From JAYWAM01 sp043782425 (GTDB taxonomy: Bacteria > Pseudomonadota > Gammaproteobacteria > Burkholderiales > Usitatibacteraceae), in contig JAYWAM010000310.1 of assembly GCA_043782425.1 (NCBI GenBank), positions 1 to 9,488 on the forward strand: DNA of 9,488 nucleotides, written 5' to 3'. Below are positions 1-6,592 of this stretch, one piece after another (positions within the stretch are counted from its first letter, which is position 1; each line of letters opens with the position of its first letter). The translations under genes and the position numbers were made by a program. The notes under the pieces are model-generated. The model made no database searches and was not told where the DNA came from. It saw only the letters and a list, made by a program, of their open reading frames with translations.

Positions 1-1015
1 CGAACAACTTGCGCACATGGTCGGTTACTGTGTGGTTGCTGACCTGCTGGTGTTGTGCGATTTTTTGGTAGGAGTATCCGGCGCAGAGAAGTGCGCATAC
101 TTGCACTTGTTTGGGCGACAAGGCCAGCTTTTTGGAAAGGCGCATCGCCTTGAGGGCCAGGGGTTCCTGATACTGGATGGTGACGCCTATCTCTCCGGTA
201 TCGGGCCCGTTGATGGCATCGAGCCAATGGGCGCGGAAGATGAATCCGCCCCAGGGATTCTGGTGCTGCCACACGGGCGGTGCGTGCACGGTCGAGCTGC
301 GGTAAATCGCCTTTAGCCGGTCGACCACAAACCCCAATTCCGGCGGAATCGCTAACCCTGCGCCCTTGGCCGAGTCGGAAGTAATTTGCGGGTTGTTGCA
401 CAAAAACAGCAGGTGACGGGCGCGCTGCGAGACAAGCTGCACGCGCTTTTCCCGATCAAGAATGATCAGCCCGCTTTCCGGATGCTCGACGAGCTGATGC
501 TGCACAGGAGTGGCGTTATGCAGCCCGTGCGCCACAAAGGGTGCAAGACGATCCAGCAGGGTTTTATCCTGTTCTTGAAACTCAGCATCTCTGATGCCAC
601 GGCCCAGAGCCAGCAGCCCGAGCGCTTGGCCATTTTCGCGTATAGGGACGGCGATCAAGTGATGAAAACCGGCAGGTCGGCTCAATTCGTTGTAAATCGT
701 GGAACGATAATAATTTTCGTAAGCGACATCGCGCATGTCGTATGCGCCCTTTCGCCGTGCGAGCATTTCGGAGGTGCCAGGGAACGCCTCGCATTCGCGC
801 TTGTTTAAAAATTCGTTGAGGTAAAGCGGCAGCAATTCCGGTGGCCTTTCACTACACGTGTTGACCACACGAAGGTTTTCATCGACCCAGTGAAACATGT
901 TGTTGCTCGAGGGAATGCAGGCGTGCAGCTCGCCCAATAGCGCGGGTATGAAGACTTGCCCCGTCAAACCCAGGCAACAAATTTGTTCGATGCGTGCAAC
1001 CGAAGCGGTATTCAT
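1..1015 (-). CDS. LuxR-family regulator with GAF-like sensor domain, C-terminus cut by window edge
   Basis: Transcription factor with a C-terminal LuxR-type helix-turn-helix. The minus strand is open from ATG at 1015 to the window edge, giving 338 residues. Residues about 15-150 look like a GAF-type sensory domain (includes HHLIAVPIRENGQALGLLAL). Residues about 175-200 resemble the first strands of a PAS domain (SGLIILDREKRVQLVS). The HTH begins near residue 299 with LSPKQVQVCALLCAGYSYQK and reaches the recognition helix (VSNHTVTDHVRKLF) where the window ends; roughly the last 20 residues are missing. I chose ATG 1015 because AGGAAGG lies 6 nt upstream and related proteins, as I recall them, begin just before the ARIEQICCLG segment. 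The frame stays open up to ATG 1153, but that start has no Shine-Dalgarno. No response-regulator receiver domain or autoinducer-synthase neighbour is visible, so the signal is unknown. The long plus-strand reading frames across it are shadows. Confidence 0.85.
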   Translation of the reverse strand, partial: MNTASVARIEQICCLGLTGQVFIPALLGELHACIPSSNNMFHWVDENLRVVNTCSERPPELLPLYLNEFLNKRECEAFPGTSEMLARRKGAYDMRDVAYENYYRSTIYNELSRPAGFHHLIAVPIRENGQALGLLALGRGIRDAEFQEQDKTLLDRLAPFVAHGLHNATPVQHQLVEHPESGLIILDREKRVQLVSQRARHLLFLCNNPQITSDSAKGAGLAIPPELGFVVDRLKAIYRSSTVHAPPVWQHQNPWGGFIFRAHWLDAINGPDTGEIGVTIQYQEPLALKAMRLSKKLALSPKQVQVCALLCAGYSYQKIAQHQQVSNHTVTDHVRKLF

Positions 1016-1244
1016 GTGGCGCCTTCCTGTGGAGCGCTGGGTTTGCTGGATAACTTTGCGCTTACGCAGCGCTTCGCCAGCGCCGTCAAGTCCTTGAGAC
1101 AACAGAGCAGCATAGGCTGCCTCCAGTGGGCGGGTTTCAACACGCATTGCCATTTAGGGAATTTACAGAAAGGATGTTGTATTAACATTGATTCCTCAGC
1201 CAGACAAATTCTCCAAGCTATTATGCGCGCATTTTCCGCTGATA

Positions 1245-1265
1245 GTTATGCTGTGTTTGCATAAC
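1245..1265. promoter_or_regulatory. Inverted repeat GTTATGC-N7-GCATAAC, candidate operator
   Basis: Perfect 7-bp arms separated by 7 bases (tgtgttt). The size (21 bp) and symmetry suit a dimeric helix-turn-helix regulator. It sits about 230 bp upstream of the chosen LuxR start and 92 bp upstream of the alternative start at 1153. A third TTATGC half-site lies at 1221-1226, within the palindrome ATGCGCGCAT (1223-1232). Binding by the neighbouring LuxR protein is inference only. Confidence 0.4.
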
Positions 1266-1295
1266 CTCTGCTTGGATTTTGCCGGTGTTTACGTC

Positions 1296-1315
1296 ATTTT
1301 TTTGTACAAAAAAAT
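1296..1315. repeat. Perfect 20-bp AT-rich palindrome centred on GTAC
   Basis: The sequence reads A, seven T, GTAC, seven A, T, and is identical on both strands with no spacer. It could be a protein-binding site or extrude as a cruciform. It is not a normal terminator stem because it is almost entirely A:T. Function unknown. Confidence 0.5.
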
Positions 1316-1476
1316 CTACCTTTCTGCAAGTGGCGAAAAAATAATGCGGAGGGTTTCTGGTTGACAGCGCTTGGCGAAAGATCTCTGTAATGTGCTTTAA
1401 AAGCAGCGGCTTATAGAGAAAAGTATCGCTACACAGAAATACGCAATAACGCACGCGCTCGCCCACGCCCACAATG

Positions 1477-1503
1477 AAAAAAAAGCGCAACCGGAGCTGC
1501 GCT
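1477..1503 (-). terminator. Rho-independent terminator, minus strand
   Basis: Read on the minus strand, arms AGCGCA (1503-1498) and TGCGCT (1489-1484) flank an 8-nt loop and are followed by a run of eight T (complement of 1477-1484). It faces transcription coming from the typA side. No better terminator was seen between the typA stop and this point, so it may end a long typA 3' extension that crosses the decayed fragment and the REP pair. Confidence 0.55.
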
Positions 1504-1538
1504 GCACGTTATTTTTCAATGTTTATCTATTACCCTAC

Positions 1539-1558
1539 TTATGCAATTTTGAGCATAA
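1539..1558. promoter_or_regulatory. Second inverted repeat TTATGC-N8-GCATAA
   Basis: Six-base arms identical to the core of the repeat at 1245-1265, here with an 8-base spacer (aattttga). The right arm overlaps a second inverted repeat at 1554-1569. Two copies of the same dyad in one non-coding region suggest a shared binding protein, though the sites are about 290 bp apart. Confidence 0.35.
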
Positions 1559-1569
1559 CCTTGGTTATG
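1554..1569. repeat. Inverted repeat CATAACC-TT-GGTTATG
   Basis: Perfect 7-bp arms with a 2-base spacer. It reuses the CATAAC/GTTATG half-sites of the neighbouring repeats but in the opposite, inward order. It may be an overlapping operator or coincidence. Confidence 0.35.
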
Positions 1570-1591
1570 GCGATGATTTTTTTGCGCAGAG

Positions 1592-1640
1592 GCGGGCTTG
1601 CCCGCGATGAATTGGCGTTGATTTTCGCGGGCAAGCCCGC
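1592..1640. repeat. REP-like element pair (inverted REP doublet)
   Basis: Two 16-bp arms, GCGGGCTTGCCCGCGA (1592-1607) and its exact complement (1625-1640), are separated by 17 bases. Each arm is itself a hairpin (GCGGGC tt GCCCGC). The right arm is followed by TCCTACA, so the opposite strand reads TGTAGGAGCGGGCTTGCCCG, the familiar form of REP elements in Pseudomonas and some other proteobacteria. The left arm lacks the GTAGGA flank and seems degenerate at its outer side. REP pairs of this kind are moved by RAYT transposases encoded elsewhere in the genome; none is present here. Confidence 0.75.
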
Positions 1641-1797
1641 TCCTACAAAAATATCGCTTCTATCGCAACTGGAAATTGAACCCTGATCCTGCTCAGAATT
1701 TCAGAACACGCAGACCAAGGTGCAACTCAAAGGGAACATAGTCACGGTTAAAACAGGGGCACAAGCTCACTATTTTTCGGCGGCAGCAAGCAAAGTC

Positions 1798-2149
1798 TCA
1801 CAGTAGCATTGTAATTGTGGCTGACTGGCTGGCGCTTCCTCCGCACCAGTGCAGGTAATCGTGTAAGTACTCGTGGCAACGGGGCTTAAGGTGACTGCAT
1901 TTGCCGTGCTGCGCGTTCCACTCCATGCGCCGCTGGCAACGCAACTGCGGGCGTTGGTGGAAATCCAATTGAAAGTGGTGGAGGCGCCTAGTGTGACTGA
2001 AGTCGGAAAGCAGTGAGGCTAACGCCAGGGACGGCGCCTGCGCCAGAGCTTAATTTGTAGAAGAAGACATTTTTTGTGGATTCATTTACTACAGCAAATG
2101 CATTCTTTGAGGGAATGTAGAGAAAGCGGCCAAAAGTGAACCAGGAAAA
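1798..2149 (-). pseudogene. Remnant of beta-propeller / Ig-like surface protein gene
   Basis: The minus strand from 2149 encodes GRFLYIPSKNAFAVVNEST followed by NVFFYKLSS, which resembles one blade of a YVTN/lactonase-type beta-propeller. After a one-base frame slip near 1998 it continues as PTSVTLGASTTFNWISTNA then SCVASGAWSG and TSTYTITCTGA, typical of Ig-like modules in bacterial secreted proteins. After a second slip near 1836 it finishes GGSASQSATITMLL and a stop at 1798-1800. Each slip fits a missing base. There is no start codon, no signal peptide and no room for the rest of the propeller, and an in-frame TGA (2150-2152) lies just before it, 8 bp from the typA stop. I read it as the 3' end of a once much larger gene left by a deletion that fused it to typA. 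Family names come from pattern recognition, not a search. Confidence 0.6.
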
Positions 2150-2160
2150 TCAAAATTGGG

Positions 2161-3975
2161 CTACGCCGCCTCGGAGCGCGAAGCGCGCTTGCGCTCGTGT
2201 TCAAGCAGGAAACGCTTGCGAATACGGATGCATTTGGGCGTGATTTCCACCAACTCGTCGTCTTCAATGAATTCTATGGCTGATTCGAGTGTCACCTGGA
2301 TCGGCGGGGTGAGCGCGACCGCCTCGTCCGTTCCGGAGGAGCGCACGTTGGTCAACTGCTTGCCTTTGATGGGATTGACCACCAGATCATTGTCGCGGCT
2401 GTGAACACCGATCACCATGCCCTCGTAGAGCCGTTCGCCGGGACTGACGAACATACGCCCGCGATCCTGCAATTTCCACAGCGCATAGGCAACGGCATCG
2501 CCTTTTTCTGCGGAGATCAGCACACCATTACGGCGCGAGGGAATGTCGCCTTTGGTTGGAGCGTATTCATCAAACACATGACTTTTTAGCCCGGTACCGC
2601 GCGTCAGGTTCATAAACTCGGTCTGGAAACCGATCAAGCCCCTGGCGGGAATGCGGTAATCAAGCCGCACCCGTCCACGGCCATCGGGCACCATATCGAC
2701 CATGTCGCCGCGACGCTGGCCCAGCGCTTCCATCACCGGACCCTGGTGCGTGGCTTCCACGTCAACTGTCAGCATTTCATAGGGTTCGCATTTTTCGCCG
2801 TTGATTACCTTGGTCACCACACGCGGCTTGCCGACAGCGAGCTCAAAGCCCTCGCGCCGCATGTTTTCCAAAAGGATAGTCAAATGAAGTTCGCCGCGCC
2901 CGGACACCATGAAAACGTCGGTATCGCCGGTTTCTTCAACACGCAAGGCGACGTTCACCAGCAATTCCTTATCGAGACGCTCGCGCAACTGGCGGCTGGT
3001 GACGAACTTGCCTTCCTGTCCCGCCAGAGGCGAAGAATTGACCTGAAAATTCATCGTCAACGTCGGCTCATCCACACCCAGCAACGGCAACGCTTCGGGT
3101 TTATCGAGGTCCGCAATGGTGCAACCGATCGATAGATCATCAACGCCAGTGATAAGAACGATTTCACCAGCCTCGGCCAGATCCATCGGAATTTTTTCCA
3201 ATCCCTGAAAGCTCTGCACCTGGTTGACACGAACTTTCTTGGACGTCGTTCCATTCATCAGCAGCACATCTTGCGCCGGCTTGATTTTGCCGCGCCGTAT
3301 GCGCCCAATGCCGATGCGGCCGACATAGCTCGAATAATCCAGCGCGGAAATTTGCAATTGCAGCGATTCATCCGGGTTGCCCTGCGGTAGCGGCACATAC
3401 TTGAGAATCGTATCGAACAGCGGACGCATGTCGCTGGAAGGCTGACTCAGATCGAGCGTCGCCCAGCCATTAAGCGCCGAAGCATAGACAATCGGAAAAT
3501 CCAACTGCTCTTCCGTGGCGCCGAGCTTGTCCATCAACTCAAAAGTGTGATTGGTCACCCAGTCAGGGCGCGCACCCTCGCGGTCAATCTTGTTTATCAC
3601 CACGATAGGCTTTAACCCCAGCGCCAGGGCTTTTTTGGTGACGAAGCGCGTTTGCGGCATAGGGCCTTCTACGGCATCGACCAACAGCAGCACGCCGTCA
3701 ACCATGGACAGCACACGCTCAACTTCGCCGCCAAAATCTGCGTGGCCGGGGGTATCAACGATATTGATATGTACACCGTGGTAATCAACTGCAGTGTTCT
3801 TGGCTAAAATGGTGATGCCGCGCTCGCGCTCGATATCGTTCGAGTCCATCACCCGTTCGGCGATATGCTGGTGCGATGCAAAAGACCCTGCCTGGTGCAG
3901 GAGCTTATCGACCAGAGTGGTCTTGCCGTGGTCAACGTGGGCAATGATTGCGATATTGCGAAGCGGGCGCGCCAT
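2161..3975 (-). CDS. typA: Ribosome-binding translational GTPase TypA/BipA
   Basis: Translation-factor GTPase of the EF-G family that binds the 70S ribosome, assists 50S assembly and is needed for growth in cold and other stresses. The 604-residue product has the usual full length. G1 is AHVDHGKTT (residues 12-20), the switch region includes RERGITI (50-56), G3 is DTPGH (74-78) and G4 is NKID (128-131). The EF-G-like domains follow, and the BipA-specific C-terminal part includes RGLIGFQTEFMN and a basic end. ATG at 3975 is supported by AAGG seven bases upstream. It is transcribed divergently from rhlE across a 334-bp region; no convincing promoter of its own was resolved there. Just downstream lies the decayed fragment, with no terminator until about 1503. 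Confidence 0.97.
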   Translation of the reverse strand: MARPLRNIAIIAHVDHGKTTLVDKLLHQAGSFASHQHIAERVMDSNDIERERGITILAKNTAVDYHGVHINIVDTPGHADFGGEVERVLSMVDGVLLLVDAVEGPMPQTRFVTKKALALGLKPIVVINKIDREGARPDWVTNHTFELMDKLGATEEQLDFPIVYASALNGWATLDLSQPSSDMRPLFDTILKYVPLPQGNPDESLQLQISALDYSSYVGRIGIGRIRRGKIKPAQDVLLMNGTTSKKVRVNQVQSFQGLEKIPMDLAEAGEIVLITGVDDLSIGCTIADLDKPEALPLLGVDEPTLTMNFQVNSSPLAGQEGKFVTSRQLRERLDKELLVNVALRVEETGDTDVFMVSGRGELHLTILLENMRREGFELAVGKPRVVTKVINGEKCEPYEMLTVDVEATHQGPVMEALGQRRGDMVDMVPDGRGRVRLDYRIPARGLIGFQTEFMNLTRGTGLKSHVFDEYAPTKGDIPSRRNGVLISAEKGDAVAYALWKLQDRGRMFVSPGERLYEGMVIGVHSRDNDLVVNPIKGKQLTNVRSSGTDEAVALTPPIQVTLESAIEFIEDDELVEITPKCIRIRKRFLLEHERKRASRSEAA

Positions 3976-4057
3976 GAGAAAGCCTTAATAAGTGAAAGTT
4001 AAGTCGTGAGACAACCCGCAAGTTTAACACGGCGGCGTCACTAACTCACTTTTTTTC

Positions 4058-4085
4058 TTGCTTTTTCCAAGAGTTACTGTATAGT
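4058..4085 (+). promoter_or_regulatory. Candidate sigma-70 promoter for rhlE
   Basis: TTGCTT (4058-4063), a 16-bp spacer and TATAGT (4080-4085). The -10 box matches 5 of 6 consensus bases; the -35 box is weak. Start of transcription would fall near 4091-4093, right where the first leader hairpin begins, leaving an untranslated leader of about 218 nt. Confidence 0.4.
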
Positions 4086-4092
4086 TGCGCCT

Positions 4093-4309
4093 CTTGCTGT
4101 TTCACAGCAGGAACGATTTGGGGCAAACCCTGGATCGCCGTGTCGTTCCCTGACCTCCTCGGTTTTCCTGTTCGGAAATTCGGCAGCTTAGTTAGCAAAT
4201 AAGCGGTTAGCGACGATAATTTTTGCGCCGCTGTATTTGCTGATTCTGCCCTCTTCTTTTTTGAAGTCTGGCATGTAGCGTGTGCTCGCTTGAACTTTGA
4301 AAGAAGAAA
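4093..4309 (+). promoter_or_regulatory. Structured 5' leader of the rhlE-like gene
   Basis: Several complementary segments can form on the plus-strand RNA. Hairpin A pairs 4093-4100 with 4104-4111 (CTTGCTGT/ACAGCAGG, one G-U, 3-nt loop). Hairpin B pairs 4108-4116 with 4143-4152 (CAGGAACGA/TCGTTCCCTG, one bulge) and shares bases 4108-4111 with A, so A and B exclude each other. Hairpin C pairs GCAAATAAGCGG (4195-4206) with CCGCTGTATTTGC (4228-4240, one bulged G), extending outward with A-U and G-U pairs. Pyrimidine tract TCTTCTTT (4252-4259) is exactly complementary to AAAGAAGA (4300-4307), the only Shine-Dalgarno candidate. This looks like a regulatory leader, but it matches no named RNA family that I recognise. 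Confidence 0.45.
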
Positions 4310-5557
4310 ATGACTTTTTCCGAACTAAAACTCGCAGCCCCCATCCTTAAATCTCTCGAACTGAGCGGCTATACCGTACCCACTCCTATTCAGGCTGAAG
4401 CTATTCCAGTCGTTCTTGCGGGAGACGATCTCATCGCTTCGGCACAGACTGGAACGGGCAAAACCGCAGCCTTCATGTTGCCTGCCATGCAACGCCTGCT
4501 CAGCGCCTCGACCAAGCCGGGACGTGGCGCACGTATTCTGGTGCTGACACCCACGCGCGAACTCGCGCAGCAAGTTAACGAAGCTGCACGCAAATACGGA
4601 CAGGGCATGCGCGTCAAGACCGTGAGCATTCTGGGCGGCATGCCTTATCCGCTACAGAACCGCATGCTTTCCGCGCCGTTTGATATTCTTGTCGCCACGC
4701 CGGGACGCCTGATTGACCATCTACAGCGCGGACGCATTGATTTCAGCCGTCTGGAAATGCTGGTGCTCGACGAAGCCGACCGCATGCTCGATATGGGTTT
4801 CATCGACGATGTGGAAAAAATTGTCGCCGCCACTCCCGCGTCACGTCAGACAGTGCTGTTCTCCGCAACCATGGAAGGCGCCATCGCCAAGCTGGCGCAG
4901 CGCATACTCAAGAACCCCAAGCGTATCGCCATGAGCGCGCAAAGCGCGCGTCACGAGAACATCGAACAGCGCCTGCACTATGTTGATGACCTGCATCACA
5001 AAAACCGCGTGCTGCGCCATGTGCTCAACGATGCCGCCATCAAGCAGGCTATCGTTTTCACCGCCACCAAGCGCGATGCCGATTCCCTGGCCGATGCGCT
5101 GCATTCGGAAGGACATTCCGTCGCCGCCCTGCACGGCGACATGAACCAGGGTGCGCGTAATCGCACGCTGCAAAGCCTGCGCCGCGGTCAACTGCGCGTT
5201 CTCGTCGCTACCGACGTTGCGGCGCGCGGCATCGACGTTCTGGGTATCAGCCATGTGGTCAATTATGACCTGCCTAAAGTTGCCGAAGACTATGTGCACC
5301 GCATTGGCCGTACTGGGCGCGCCGGTGCGAACGGCACAGCGCTGACCCTGGTTTCGAGCCGCGATGCGCTGTTGCTGAAACGCATTGAACGCTTTACCGG
5401 AAACCAGATCACTGCCCATACCATTGCCGGCCTGGAGCCGAGGTTCAAGCCATCGAGCTTCAAACCCGGCGCAGATAAAAAGCGCCCGCCGAGCCGCTTC
5501 AGCAAGGGCAGGCCTCAAGGCAACGGCTGGAAGCCGACTTACACTAAAGCCGCTTGA
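4310..5557 (+). CDS. rhlE: DEAD-box ATP-dependent RNA helicase, RhlE type
   Basis: Unwinds short RNA duplexes and remodels RNA-protein complexes using ATP; RhlE proteins act in ribosome maturation and RNA turnover in the cytoplasm. The 415-residue protein has all core motifs: Q motif with Q28, motif I AQTGTGKT (45-52), PTRELAQQV, TPGR, DEAD (154-157), SAT (185-187), ATDVAARGID and HRIGRTGR (330-337). The C-terminal tail after about residue 375 is short, basic and low-complexity (KRPPSRFSKGRPQGNGWK), as in RhlE, and lacks the RNA-binding domains of DeaD/CsdA or DbpA. The start ATG at 4310 is preceded by AAAGAAG. The upstream leader is long and folded, which suggests post-transcriptional control. 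The stop TGA overlaps the next gene's TTG start. Family is certain; the RhlE subtype is likely. Confidence 0.93.
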   Translation: MTFSELKLAAPILKSLELSGYTVPTPIQAEAIPVVLAGDDLIASAQTGTGKTAAFMLPAMQRLLSASTKPGRGARILVLTPTRELAQQVNEAARKYGQGMRVKTVSILGGMPYPLQNRMLSAPFDILVATPGRLIDHLQRGRIDFSRLEMLVLDEADRMLDMGFIDDVEKIVAATPASRQTVLFSATMEGAIAKLAQRILKNPKRIAMSAQSARHENIEQRLHYVDDLHHKNRVLRHVLNDAAIKQAIVFTATKRDADSLADALHSEGHSVAALHGDMNQGARNRTLQSLRRGQLRVLVATDVAARGIDVLGISHVVNYDLPKVAEDYVHRIGRTGRAGANGTALTLVSSRDALLLKRIERFTGNQITAHTIAGLEPRFKPSSFKPGADKKRPPSRFSKGRPQGNGWKPTYTKAA

Positions 5558-6489
5558 TCAACAAATCTCTTGCACTGAAGGTTGATGTCGATACGCTGCG
5601 CGGCACGCGCGAGGGTGTGCCGCGACTGCTTGATCTATTCAAGAAGCATCAATGCGACGCGACATTCCTCTTCAGCCTCGGCCCGGATCATACTGGCCGC
5701 GCTATTAAACGCGTTTTTAGGCCGGGATTTTTAAGCAAGGTTTCGCGCACTTCCGTGCTATCCCACTATGGGCTACCCACGCTGTTATACGGCACCTTGC
5801 TGCCTGGCCCCGACATCGGCCAACGCTGCGTTGATGTTTTGCGCCGCGTAAGAGATGAGGGCTTTGAAGTAGGTATTCATGCTTGGGACCACGTCAAATG
5901 GCAGGACGGCGTGCAGGGCGCGGATGCAGCCTGGGTGCAGCGTGAAATGCAGGCGGCGTGTAACCGGTTTGCTGACATTTTCAAGGAAGCGCCGCGCACC
6001 CATGGCGCCGCGGGCTGGCAAATGAACCTGCATGCGTTGCGCCAGACGCAACGTCTGGGGTTCGACTATTGCTCCGACGGTCGCGGTACGCATCCCTTCA
6101 TACCGTTGATGCATGGCGAAATCATTGACTGCCCGCAACTTCCGACTACCCTGCCCACACTGGACGAACTCATCGGGCGCGACGGCTGTAAGCAGAGCAA
6201 CGTCCACGAGCGCGTGCTGCAACTTACGCAGCAAGGCGCGCCGCACGGCCATGTCTTTACACTACACGCCGAACTTGAAGGCATGCGGCTTGCGTCAGTT
6301 ATGGAAAAACTCATCGGCGGCTGGAAAGAGCAAGGCTACCAACTCGTCTCTACGCAGCATTTATTTGCAACGCTTGAGCGTGCTGCGTTGTCATACCACG
6401 AAGTCATTCAGGGTACGGTTGCCGGTCGTAGTGGTAAGCTCATGCTTCAAGGCCCTGAGTTTCTTTCCGAAGTTGCCGACAGCATGTGA
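5554..6489 (+). CDS. arnD: ArnD-like polysaccharide deacetylase family deformylase
   Basis: NodB-fold hydrolase closely resembling ArnD, which removes the formyl group from undecaprenyl-phosphate 4-deoxy-4-formamido-L-arabinose at the inner membrane, a step in decorating lipid A with aminoarabinose and gaining polymyxin resistance. The 311-residue length fits (E. coli about 296). Visible signatures are VDVDTLRGTREGVPRLLDLF (10-29), HAWDH (109-113), the AAGW segment, LPTLDELIGRD and FTLHAELEG (His238, Glu240). The only in-frame start that keeps the conserved N-terminus is TTG at 5554, overlapping the rhlE stop (TTGA); a TAA at 5545-5547 blocks anything earlier. No clear ribosome binding site exists, so translation probably depends on ribosomes ending rhlE. 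The other arn genes are absent from the window, so the natural substrate may differ; a general polysaccharide-deacetylase role is the alternative. Confidence 0.85.
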   Translation: MINKSLALKVDVDTLRGTREGVPRLLDLFKKHQCDATFLFSLGPDHTGRAIKRVFRPGFLSKVSRTSVLSHYGLPTLLYGTLLPGPDIGQRCVDVLRRVRDEGFEVGIHAWDHVKWQDGVQGADAAWVQREMQAACNRFADIFKEAPRTHGAAGWQMNLHALRQTQRLGFDYCSDGRGTHPFIPLMHGEIIDCPQLPTTLPTLDELIGRDGCKQSNVHERVLQLTQQGAPHGHVFTLHAELEGMRLASVMEKLIGGWKEQGYQLVSTQHLFATLERAALSYHEVIQGTVAGRSGKLMLQGPEFLSEVADSM

Positions 6490-6516
6490 ATTTACCTCGT
6501 GCCCGTTTTTCATTAC

Positions 6517-6545
6517 TTGCCAGGCGTGAAAATTTTCGTCACTAT
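6517..6545 (+). promoter_or_regulatory. Weak candidate promoter before phoH
   Basis: TTGCCA (6517-6522, 5 of 6 consensus), 17-bp spacer, CACTAT (6540-6545, 3 of 6). The spacer contains the palindrome GAAAATTTTC (6528-6537). The 103-bp gap after arnD makes a separate phoH-lplT promoter reasonable, but this match is modest. Confidence 0.25.
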
Positions 6546-6592
6546 TGCCGCTCTCTCCCGTTACCTGATGTTCAATTTACCGTGCTGAGTTC

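Larger units (their letters stand above)
1016..1797. other. Gene-free region rich in inverted repeats
   Basis: This stretch lies between the LuxR gene and the decayed fragment behind typA. Short open frames exist on both strands (1221-1490 minus, 1474-1686 plus), but they run through a terminator or REP hairpins, lack family resemblance and have no good ribosome binding site. Contents listed separately: inverted repeats at 1245-1265, 1539-1558 and 1554-1569, a palindrome at 1296-1315, a minus-strand terminator at 1477-1503 and a REP pair at 1592-1640. I see nothing in 1650-1797. The first 138 bases (1016-1153) are an in-frame extension of the LuxR frame that is probably leader rather than coding. 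Confidence 0.6.

Noticed and set aside
386..808. 140-codon plus-strand open frame, also 17-316 and 956-1264
   Set aside because: They lie opposite the LuxR regulator, whose minus-strand frame shows clear domain motifs through the same bases.
1221..1490. 89-codon minus-strand frame between the LuxR gene and the REP pair
   Set aside because: It begins inside the terminator's T run, spans the 20-bp palindrome, has no ribosome binding site and no recognisable motif.
1592..1640. REP pair as a plain transcription terminator
   Set aside because: The stem is GC-rich, but no T run follows on either strand, and the sequence matches REP form.
1474..1686. 70-codon plus-strand frame
   Set aside because: It reads through the terminator stem and both REP arms, so the codons reflect repeats rather than a protein.
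4841..5518. 225-codon minus-strand open frame inside the helicase gene
   Set aside because: The plus strand encodes conserved DEAD-box motifs across the same stretch; the antisense frame is a codon-composition shadow with no family resemblance.
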